From assembly GCA_946480995.1 (NCBI GenBank), contig CAMLMF010000208.1:1-5380 (forward strand): a stretch of 5,380 bases of DNA, given 5' to 3'. This document shows, piece after piece, positions 1 through 4,739 of this stretch; position 1 is the stretch's first letter; the number at the start of each line of letters is the position of its first letter. A program made the position numbers and the translations under genes. The notes under the pieces were generated by a model. That model was not told the DNA's origin, ran no database searches, and saw nothing but the letters and a program-made list of their open reading frames with translations. This DNA is from an uncultured Bdellovibrio sp. (GTDB taxonomy: Bacteria; Bdellovibrionota; Bdellovibrionia; Bdellovibrionales; Bdellovibrionaceae).

Positions 1-428
1 TCCCAAGCACCCAACGCTTCCAATTTTTCTTGAATCGCGCCTTGTTTTTCAATCAACGCGTTCATCGCATCAGGGTCTAAATCTGGATCGCTGAATTTAT
101 CGTTGATCGCGTTGTATTCCTTCATCAGCTTGGGAAGTTCGCCCATGCCGGCAAAGATATTTTCTTTTACGGTGAGTGTTTCGTCGAGCTTTGGTTCCTG
201 TTCAAAGTAACCGACCTTCATTGTTTTTGAAGGAAAAGCTTCGCCGATAAAATCCTTATCCACCCCTGCCATAATTCTAAGCAAAGTGGACTTTCCAGAG
301 CCGTTCAAACCAAGAACGCCGATTTTTGCGCCGTAAAAGTATGAAAGATAAATGTCTTTTAAAACATATCTTTGCGGAGGATATACTTTACTTACGCCCT
401 TCATTGTGTAGATAATCTCTTGAGACAT
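1..428 (-). CDS. ettA: EttA, ABC-F energy-dependent translational throttle (N-terminal part, cut by window edge)
   Basis: The 142 complete codons match the start of EttA, a soluble ABC-F ATPase that binds the ribosomal E site and, in E. coli, gates entry into elongation according to ATP/ADP ratio. Visible in the sequence: the family opening (YTM near residue 7, VYPPQR at 15-20), the first Walker A motif GLNGSGKST at 40-48 with Lys46, and the Q-loop with Gln77 (YFEQEP). Residues after about 95 are the charged helical part of the first ATP-binding domain. The signature, Walker B, linker and second ATPase domain lie outside the window. The ATG at 428 is chosen because TAGGAGA sits 8 bases upstream on the minus strand and the protein then begins like E. 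coli EttA. It is read away from the small gene at 603, from its own promoter. Family assignment is firm; EttA rather than another ABC-F member is supported by the PPQR and GAKIGVLGLNG stretch. Confidence 0.95.
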   Translation of the reverse strand, partial: MSQEIIYTMKGVSKVYPPQRYVLKDIYLSYFYGAKIGVLGLNGSGKSTLLRIMAGVDKDFIGEAFPSKTMKVGYFEQEPKLDETLTVKENIFAGMGELPKLMKEYNAINDKFSDPDLDPDAMNALIEKQGAIQEKLEALGAW

Positions 429-473
429 GATGTCATTCTCCTAACAAGTTCGCCGTAATGGCATAGCCCGGGT

Positions 474-501
474 AATCTATCAGGCTAAAAATACTTGTCA
501 A
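474..501 (-). promoter_or_regulatory. Predicted sigma-70 type promoter of ettA
   Basis: On the minus strand a perfect -35 box TTGACA (496-501) is followed after 16 bases by TAGATT (474-479), which is preceded by TG one base upstream, as in an extended -10. Transcription would begin near 467, giving a leader of about 40 bases that carries the TAGGAGA ribosome binding site. This is a match by eye to the E. coli consensus; no start site has been mapped. Confidence 0.65.
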
Positions 502-547
502 ATGGAGTTCGTTTTACAACACTATCGCCCTTGTGCATGAAGCACTT

Positions 548-575
548 CGATAGACACCGATAGAAAATCTATCGG
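548..575. promoter_or_regulatory. Phased CGATAGA repeats with an 8-bp palindrome, candidate operator
   Basis: CGATAGA occurs at 548-554 and 558-564, and its inverted copy TCTATCG at 568-574, so the three units begin exactly 10 bp apart, about one helical turn. The second and third units form a perfect inverted repeat, CCGATAGA (557-564), AAA, TCTATCGG (568-575). Related hexamers lie nearby: CTATCG at 522-527 and GATAGCG at 585-591. The cluster lies between two divergent genes, upstream of the ettA promoter and within 60 bases of the start of the small gene at 603. There is no T-run on either side, so a terminator is unlikely. A regulator binding site is the best reading; the regulator is unknown. 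Confidence 0.45.
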
Positions 576-602
576 CCTTCTAAAGATAGCGAATAGAACT
601 GA

Positions 603-851
603 ATGAGTGACGGCAACCTAGACAAACAACTCCCTCCTACCCAGGACTTATCGACGACAAGCGATAAGAAAGAGTCCGCACGCAAGTCTCTGTTCGGGAA
701 TCTGAATCAAGATCTGAAGGAAGCCTTAAACTCGTGGGACACGCTATCTGAGACCATGAGCACGAAAAAATCCCCCGACGAAGAACAACTGCAAGAGGTC
801 AAACGCCTTTTGGGAGAGCTTCAATCAAAACTGAAAGAATTCGGCGAATAA
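603..851 (+). CDS. Small charged protein of unknown function (82 aa)
   Basis: I do not recognise this protein. It is hydrophilic with no signal peptide or membrane segment. Residues 1-30 are rich in Ser, Thr, Asp and Lys and probably disordered. Residues 35-82 have the heptad-like Leu/Glu/Lys pattern of an amphipathic helix or coiled coil, especially 58-80 (EEQLQEVKRLLGELQSKLKE). The start is nearly forced: an in-frame TGA (600-602) directly precedes the ATG, and the next in-frame ATG would leave only about 31 residues. No clear Shine-Dalgarno sequence precedes the ATG, which is unusual beside the other genes here, most of which have good ones. It stands alone, divergent from ettA and convergent with bolA. 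The absence of stops and the sensible amino acid make-up favour a real gene, but the missing ribosome site leaves doubt. Confidence 0.65.
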   Translation: MSDGNLDKQLPPTQDLSTTSDKKESARKSLFGNLNQDLKEALNSWDTLSETMSTKKSPDEEQLQEVKRLLGELQSKLKEFGE

Positions 852-912
852 CAAAAGGCCGTTCAAAAAGGTTTATATGCAAGGCGGAAGGTTCTCACTT
901 CTTCAACGGCCT
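849..912 (-). terminator. Rho-independent terminator of the parA-bolA unit, overlapping the bolA stop codon
   Basis: Arms at 898-912 and 856-870 pair in the minus-strand transcript over 15 positions: AGGCCGUU with AACGGCCU (8 bp), one G-G mismatch, then six further pairs including one G-U. The loop is 27 bases (871-897). In the leftward direction the stem is followed by a U-rich tail, UUUGUUA (849-855). The bolA TGA at 903-905 lies inside the upstream arm. Read rightwards, the same stem has one more mismatch and a poorer tail (GCTTTGT, 913-919), so it may also weakly stop transcripts from the small gene at 603. The long loop is a weakness of the prediction. Confidence 0.6.
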
Positions 913-1235
913 GCTTTGTCGTGCTTGCTGCCGCCCAGACACTCGGGCGAATCAAAATTCAATTGAGCTTTTTGCTTTTCCCACTCTTCCGGCGTCAAAG
1001 TCTTCTGCGTCAGAGCATGCAGCCCTGATTGCAATTCATCTTTCAAAAGATCGTTGATCATCCTTTGGCGGTCGATACGGGATTTGCCGGTAAAGGCTTG
1101 GGAAACGACCAAAACTTTGAAATGCGTCTCGCTATTTGCGGGCACCGAATGCATATGGCTTTCGTTTTCCACTTCTAAGTGTTGCGGAGCCAAAGCCTTA
1201 TTTAAAACCTGTTCGATGCGCGCGTAACGAGACAT
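903..1235 (-). CDS. bolA: BolA family protein
   Basis: The 110-residue product matches BolA over its whole length. BolA proteins have a class II KH-like fold and pair with monothiol glutaredoxins to hold or pass on [2Fe-2S] clusters; in E. coli BolA also influences cell shape and biofilm genes. Visible features are the N-terminal helix RIEQVLNKAL (6-15), the ESHMHSVPANSETHFKVLVVS stretch centred on residues 25-45, FTGKSRIDRQRMI (48-60), the invariant His73 in LHAL, and the SPECLGG tail (96-102), which parallels E. coli SPPCRGA. The ATG at 1235 is preferred over a TTG at 1277, because the longer form adds 14 residues foreign to the family and overlaps the upstream gene; from 1235 the gap to that gene is 7 bases, with AAAAGAAG as a modest ribosome site. 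It is the last gene of the leftward unit. No glutaredoxin partner gene is in view. Confidence 0.92.
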   Translation of the reverse strand: MSRYARIEQVLNKALAPQHLEVENESHMHSVPANSETHFKVLVVSQAFTGKSRIDRQRMINDLLKDELQSGLHALTQKTLTPEEWEKQKAQLNFDSPECLGGSKHDKAGR

Positions 1236-1242
1236 TTTAAGA

Positions 1243-1797
1243 TTACTTCTTTTCGATTTTAGATTTAACGAACTCAAGGCCCATTTTCGCCATCGCGATC
1301 ACGCCTTTTTCTTCAAGCTTCTTTTCCACATCTTTAGCTGTGCGCAAGGCTTTAGCTGCAGCCATCTGCGCTAAAGGATTGCCCACAGGCAGACCTTGGA
1401 ATTGGCCGTCTTTCACCCACTCATCCGCCACGGTGTCAGCAAGCTCCATCACTTTGGGGGCTTTCATGCGGATCAAATCGCTGCCGTAAAAGTCCAAGTG
1501 GATTTTGCTGTCGTGGTGATGACCTTCTGAAGGCTCTTCGCCAAATGCCGGGCCCCCTTCTGCGACCATTTCTGCTTCAGCCAGGATTTCTGGTTCCACA
1601 TGTTCTGGGGCGACACCTTCGTTTTGCGCTTCGGTGTTGATGGCGTCAGCTTCTTCAGCTTGGGCATTGTGTTTATTCGCTTCACTGTATGGGCGGCGTT
1701 TATTTTTATGTTTATTCACGGGCGTATCTTTCTTCGCAGAATGATTATTCGGAGTGGAAGTTTTTTTCTTACCTTCGTAGTCTTTGATTTCTGGCAT
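1243..1797 (-). CDS. Unknown protein with basic N-terminus, acidic linker and helical C-terminus (184 aa)
   Basis: I recognise no family. Three zones are visible. Residues 1-45 are rich in Lys, Arg, Asn and His (KNKRRP at 31-36) and probably disordered. Residues 46-92 are rich in Glu and Ala, with almost no positive charge. Residues 97-184 look folded: a short hydrophobic strand-like piece (KIHLDFYGSDLIRM, 98-111), then helices, ending in a lysine-rich amphipathic helix (154-184). HHH stands at 93-95. No signal peptide or membrane segment is seen, so it should be cytoplasmic. The ATG at 1797 has AAGAGGT 5 bases upstream, and that site overlaps the TAA of the ParA gene, so the two are probably translated from one message. 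A basic disordered N-terminus beside a ParA gene recalls partners that stimulate ParA ATPases; this is inference from architecture and position, with no sequence similarity to ParB seen. Confidence 0.85.
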   Translation of the reverse strand: MPEIKDYEGKKKTSTPNNHSAKKDTPVNKHKNKRRPYSEANKHNAQAEEADAINTEAQNEGVAPEHVEPEILAEAEMVAEGGPAFGEEPSEGHHHDSKIHLDFYGSDLIRMKAPKVMELADTVADEWVKDGQFQGLPVGNPLAQMAAAKALRTAKDVEKKLEEKGVIAMAKMGLEFVKSKIEKK

Positions 1798-1806
1798 ATA
1801 AACCTC

Positions 1807-2742
1807 TTAGGCAAAGCCTAGCATTTCACGGGTCACCAAGTCATAGTCCGCTTTCACCGGGGACTTCCCAGCAAATAGACTTTTACCGGAACGGACCGTG
1901 TTTTTCACTTCTGTCGAGGTGCGAATATAACTCTTCATCAGGGAATCCTCAAAGGAATCAATGCATCTCTGTAAAAGTTCATGACTGGTGTTTTCTCGCC
2001 CATCGAATTTTGTGAACAGGATTTTTCTTGCGAAATCCAATTCAAAATCGCGCTTGATGTCTTCAAGCTCTGCCAAATTCTTTTCAAGCCCCAAGAATGC
2101 GAACTTATCGGGATTTACGGGTAAGATGATTTCATCTGAAGCCACCGTCACGGCCGTGTTCGTTGCGCTAAGGGCTGGGGCCGTATCAATCAAAATAAGA
2201 TCATAACGATGTTTGATTTTTTCTAAAGGACCCTTCACCGCCTGCGCCCAGTTACGGTTCGAGTTGGCAAGAACGCGATCCAGAACCGAGTTATTTAGCG
2301 AGGAGGGAATCAGATCCACGTGGGGTTCTACGAAATGCACGCACTCATCGATGCTTTTACGTTTTTCCACGATATCCACCCACACAGGCAGGCTTTCATC
2401 TTCAACGCCCAGGGCGAAACTGAGGTTGGCTTGCTGATCTAAATCGATGAACAAAACTTTGGCGCCGTACATGGCGGCTCTTAAACCCATGTTAAGCACC
2501 GAAGTGGTTTTCGCCACTCCGCCTTTGAGCATCTGAATAGAAATAACTTTTTTCGGATATTTATAGCCTTCAGCCAAAAGAACTGTGCGCACCTCTTCCG
2601 GCAATAACCAGGGGGACTTCAATTTCTTTTTTAAGCGTTTTTCTATTCGGGCTTTGCAGACGCTCGAGGGAACTTCCATAAAAGAGGCAAGATCACTTAA
2701 AGTGATGCAGAATTCCTGTTGCGCCAGCGCTGTCGTGGACAT
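1807..2742 (-). CDS. ParA/Soj-type P-loop ATPase with N-terminal extension, no ParB nearby
   Basis: The 311-residue protein is a ParA/MinD family ATPase, a class that dimerises with ATP, usually binds DNA non-specifically, and positions plasmids, chromosomes or protein cargo. Seen directly: the deviant Walker A motif KGGVAKTT (73-80), with signature Lys73 and nucleotide-binding Lys78 and Ala in place of the usual Gly at 77; the A' motif FIDLDQQAN (98-106); and Walker B DLILIDTAP (181-189). Basic residues in KSYIRTSTEVKNTVRSGK near the C-terminus fit the family's DNA-binding surface. Residues 11-63 form an extra helical, very Lys/Arg-rich domain (LSDLASFMEVPSSV then RIEKRLKKKLK), possibly helix-turn-helix as in P1-type ParA. 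The ATG at 2742 is chosen over a TTG at 2796 because a perfect AGGAGGT lies 5 bases before it. Without a ParB or visible parS sites it is an orphan; its cargo is unknown. A main chromosome-segregation role is unlikely in this context. Confidence 0.93.
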   Translation of the reverse strand: MSTTALAQQEFCITLSDLASFMEVPSSVCKARIEKRLKKKLKSPWLLPEEVRTVLLAEGYKYPKKVISIQMLKGGVAKTTSVLNMGLRAAMYGAKVLFIDLDQQANLSFALGVEDESLPVWVDIVEKRKSIDECVHFVEPHVDLIPSSLNNSVLDRVLANSNRNWAQAVKGPLEKIKHRYDLILIDTAPALSATNTAVTVASDEIILPVNPDKFAFLGLEKNLAELEDIKRDFELDFARKILFTKFDGRENTSHELLQRCIDSFEDSLMKSYIRTSTEVKNTVRSGKSLFAGKSPVKADYDLVTREMLGFA

Positions 2743-2747
2743 AGGGG

Positions 2748-2779
2748 ACCTCCTGTGAAACTCAAGCCTACCCACAGGA
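2748..2779 (-). promoter_or_regulatory. Hairpin overlapping the ribosome binding site of the ParA gene
   Basis: In the minus-strand transcript TCCTGTG (2773-2779) can pair with CACAGGA (2751-2757) to form a perfect 7-bp stem with a 15-base loop. The second arm shares AGGA (2751-2754) with the Shine-Dalgarno sequence AGGAGGT (2748-2754) of the ParA gene. If it forms, it would partly hide the ribosome site, lowering ParA output relative to its neighbours or making it conditional. Any sequence with a strong ribosome site can find a chance partner, so this is a modest prediction. Confidence 0.35.
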
Positions 2780-2822
2780 TTCCTTAAGCGCAACAACAGC
2801 GCAGAGAGTTATCAAGTTGTAC

Positions 2823-3083
2823 TTAGAGCGGCGGCGGACTGAAGTCTTCTAGGTGCTGCACTTGCGACCGCAACTGGCGGCGCAGCTCTTCCACGTCAAA
2901 CTTATAGGTCCATAGCAATTGTTCACGCATCTTGCGCAACTGCCACACTTGTTCCGAGGTCAGAGGGCGCATGTTGTCGATCATATAGCGTAAATGTAAA
3001 TCCACCTCGCGCTTAAAGTCGCCGACATCAAGGTCGTCTTCATTTTCTAAAAAGTCTAAAAACTCGTGAATAGCTGGATTCAT
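2823..3083 (-). CDS. Small acidic/helical protein of unknown function (86 aa)
   Basis: I recognise no family. The first 26 residues are acidic (FLENEDDLDVGD at 11-22). From about 24 to 80 the sequence is almost continuously helix-forming and highly charged, with regularly placed Leu, Val and Trp (VWQLRKMREQLLWTYKF, 46-62, then VEELRRQLRSQVQHLED, 64-80), and it ends in SPPPL. This suggests a helical hairpin or coiled-coil protein in the cytoplasm; no signal peptide or membrane segment is present. The ATG at 3083 is secure: CAGGAGGT lies 5 bases before it. It is the first gene of the leftward unit, 80 bases ahead of the ParA gene, and divergent from the lipoprotein gene. A role together with the ParA ATPase is possible but rests only on position. 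Confidence 0.85.
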   Translation of the reverse strand: MNPAIHEFLDFLENEDDLDVGDFKREVDLHLRYMIDNMRPLTSEQVWQLRKMREQLLWTYKFDVEELRRQLRSQVQHLEDFSPPPL

Positions 3084-3109
3084 ACAAAACCTCCTGGACC
3101 ATTTGCTCT

Positions 3110-3115
3110 ATTTTA
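3110..3115 (-). promoter_or_regulatory. Possible -10 box for the leftward ParA unit
   Basis: On the minus strand TAAAAT (3110-3115) lies 27 bases ahead of the start codon of the 86-residue protein and is the best -10 candidate in the intergenic region. No good -35 box stands 16-18 bases upstream (TTTCGT at best), so it may need an activator or be wrong. The imperfect symmetry AAGAAC (3128-3133) and GTTCTT (3149-3154), 15 bases apart, is nearby and could be part of an operator. Confidence 0.25.
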
Positions 3116-3173
3116 CGGAAGAGTACAAAGAACGAAAGCTCACAGACAGTTCTTGCCAAAAATCAGTGGGTCG

Positions 3174-3203
3174 TTGCGCTTTAAGATTTCTTTTTGTTAA
3201 AAT
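3174..3203 (+). promoter_or_regulatory. Predicted promoter of the lipoprotein-rlu unit
   Basis: TTGCGC (3174-3179) and TAAAAT (3198-3203) are separated by 18 bases within an A/T-rich stretch, in the right place to drive the gene starting at 3235 with a leader of about 25 bases. The -10 match is good and the -35 match moderate. Confidence 0.4.
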
Positions 3204-3234
3204 AAATAGATCGAGTTCGGCACAAAGGCAGTTT

Positions 3235-4314
3235 ATGAAATTTCTGGCACACAGTTTTTTGAGCGTAGTTTGCGTTTTAAGTTTAATTTCTTGCAATAAA
3301 AGCGATAGTGGCGCCGCCGCAAATAGTTGCTCCACCGCTCAGCTGGAAACTGATATGACCGCGCTGCTTGCACAAGCCAGTTCAGAAGTGGACTTTTCCT
3401 ATGTGATCGAGCGTGCTGATGGACGACGGTTTTCTTATAATCGCGGCTCATCAACCCTCACGACTTCTTACGAATCTGCTTCCACTTCTAAGCTTGTCAC
3501 TGCCGCCGTGATTCTGCGCCTTGTGCAAGCCGGAACTTTAACTTTAAATGATCGCCCGCAAGATCATATCACTTCTTGGCCACTCACGAATTCAGATCCT
3601 CTTTATACTCTGACACTGAAGCAGCTTTTAAGTTTTACCTCGGGTCTTATGGCCACAGAACCCGCATGCATAAATCTAGGTGCCTCAAACTTTGAAACTT
3701 GTGTCGTAAATATTGGCAATGCCAACGCCAACAAAACCGCAAGCCCTGGGACTCAGTTTTATTATTCAAGCAATCACATGCAAGTCGCAGGCTTAATGGC
3801 CGTGAAGGCCTCGGGCTTAAGCTCATGGTCCCAGGTTTTTGCCAACTTCAAAACGGCCACAGGTCTTTTTGGCTCAAGCACTTACGATCTGCCTTCAAGC
3901 ACCAATCCGCGCTTAGCCGGTGGTATGCACTGGACGGCGCAAGATTATATGGCGTTTCTGAAAGCACTTTCGGCAGGTACACTTTTAAACTCCACCATGA
4001 TGACGCAACTTTTGACCGATCAAACAGCCGCGGCAACAATCACTTATTCTCCGACAGTGGAGGCGATGAGTGAAGACTGGCATTATGGTTTAGGCTTATG
4101 GCATGAGTGTCAAAGTTCGACTTATAACTGCACCCCGGCGGTGCGCGTTTCAAGTCCTGGGGCTTATGGAGCTTACCCCTTCTGGGATCGCTCTAAAAAT
4201 TATTTCGGTATCGTCGCACGCCAAGGAACTTTAGGCACTTATCCAAAAGGTATTGCGATCGAACGAACTGTGCGCAGCAAAGCGGAAGCTTGGGCGAGTT
4301 GCACTAACAATTAG
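3235..4314 (+). CDS. Lipoprotein serine hydrolase of the beta-lactamase/esterase (class C fold) family
   Basis: The 359-residue protein begins with a lipoprotein signal peptide: a hydrophobic stretch (8-19) and the lipobox LISC with Cys20, so it should be exported and anchored to a membrane facing the periplasm or surface. The rest is the serine beta-lactamase/DD-peptidase/esterase fold. The nucleophile motif is SxxK at 83-86 (STSK, Ser83 and Lys86), followed by the family marker LLSFTSGL (131-138). The YxN position reads YSS (177-179), a variant seen in esterase-like members. The last motif, normally HxG or KTG, seems to be SPG (307-309), in SSPGAYGAYPFW. Mature Cys residues at 32, 145, 156, 292, 299 and 356 could form disulfides. 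Substrate cannot be told from sequence: peptidoglycan peptides, esters or beta-lactams are all possible, with classic beta-lactamase least likely. The ATG at 3235 is chosen because AAAGG precedes it and the signal peptide begins there; a TTG at 3103 would add 44 residues before the signal peptide. Confidence 0.92.
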   Translation: MKFLAHSFLSVVCVLSLISCNKSDSGAAANSCSTAQLETDMTALLAQASSEVDFSYVIERADGRRFSYNRGSSTLTTSYESASTSKLVTAAVILRLVQAGTLTLNDRPQDHITSWPLTNSDPLYTLTLKQLLSFTSGLMATEPACINLGASNFETCVVNIGNANANKTASPGTQFYYSSNHMQVAGLMAVKASGLSSWSQVFANFKTATGLFGSSTYDLPSSTNPRLAGGMHWTAQDYMAFLKALSAGTLLNSTMMTQLLTDQTAAATITYSPTVEAMSEDWHYGLGLWHECQSSTYNCTPAVRVSSPGAYGAYPFWDRSKNYFGIVARQGTLGTYPKGIAIERTVRSKAEAWASCTNN

Positions 4315-4328
4315 GAAGAAGGCTTTTT

Positions 4329-4739
4329 ATGGCTCCGGAAATGGCAGCCTCGTACATCATCGGTTGGATTCCGTCAGCCATCGTCACGGGTTTGCAATTT
4401 CAGCGGCATCGTAAAAAAGTCGCCTCCCCGCCTTATCGCCTGCTGCAAGCCAACTTGCGCAAAGTGGATTTAATCTGGCGCGAATCACGTTCGGATGTGG
4501 AACCTTTCAGCGAAGGGAAGGAAGACTACGATCTAAAGTCTTACGAAAAGAATTTGCTTTTAATGGGTACTTTTTTCCTGTTTTTAAGTTGGCTGGGCTT
4601 CTTCTTCAACCTGCTGGTGTTAATTTCCGTGCATTCCTTAGCGGTGTCCCGTAAAGAAAGAAAACTATTTTCTAGCGATTTAACTGTCCAAGATCTGACT
4701 GCAGATCAAGTCCGCCAGATTTTGAAGGAATGCGAATGA
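4329..4739 (+). CDS. Small inner-membrane protein of unknown function (136 aa)
   Basis: I recognise no family. Two hydrophobic stretches are visible: a moderate one at 7-24 (SYIIGWIPSAIVTGLQF) and a strong one at about 75-106, rich in Leu and Phe, long enough for a full membrane span. Between them is a basic then acidic stretch of about 50 residues (QRHRKK at 25-30, SEGKEDYD at 61-68). The C-terminal 30 residues (KERKLFSS, then QDLTADQVRQILKE) look cytosolic with a terminal amphipathic helix. The positive residues following the first hydrophobic stretch and those after the second suggest both ends of the loop face inside or that only the second stretch spans. The ATG at 4329 lies 14 bases after the lipoprotein stop, with AGAAGG 6 bases upstream. 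It overlaps the next gene by ATGA, so the three rightward genes are probably co-transcribed. Confidence 0.85.
   Translation: MAPEMAASYIIGWIPSAIVTGLQFQRHRKKVASPPYRLLQANLRKVDLIWRESRSDVEPFSEGKEDYDLKSYEKNLLLMGTFFLFLSWLGFFFNLLVLISVHSLAVSRKERKLFSSDLTVQDLTADQVRQILKECE

Noticed and set aside
557..575. The CCGATAGA palindrome as a rho-independent terminator
   Set aside because: Neither side has a T-run, the stem is not GC-rich, and it lies between two genes that point away from each other, where no terminator is needed.
553..580. Possible flagellar sigma-28 promoter on the minus strand (GCCGATAG resembling GCCGATAA)
   Set aside because: No TAAA-type -35 element stands 15 bases upstream; the match is explained by the CGATAGA palindrome.
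1236..1277. Upstream extension of bolA to a TTG at 1277
   Set aside because: The 14 extra residues do not resemble BolA and would overlap the end of the upstream gene.
1600..1821. Hydrophobic 73-residue open frame on the plus strand, resembling a membrane protein
   Set aside because: It is the antisense of the lysine- and glutamate-rich part of the 184-residue gene; AAA/GAA codons read backwards give Phe/Leu-rich frames. No ribosome site is seen.
2743..2796. Upstream extension of the ParA gene to a TTG at 2796
   Set aside because: The added 18 residues would be encoded by the hairpin and the perfect AGGAGGT that serves the ATG at 2742.
2783..2806. GCGC hairpin in the gap between the 86-residue gene and the ParA gene as a terminator
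   Set aside because: The stem is only 4 bp and is followed by TTAAGG rather than a T-run.
3103..3234. Upstream extension of the lipoprotein gene to a TTG at 3103
   Set aside because: It would put 44 hydrophilic residues before a normal lipoprotein signal peptide, remove the promoter region, and has no ribosome site; the ATG at 3235 does.
3699..4073. 124-residue open frame on the plus strand inside the lipoprotein gene
   Set aside because: It is a different-frame shadow of a well-supported serine hydrolase gene and has no independent sign of coding.
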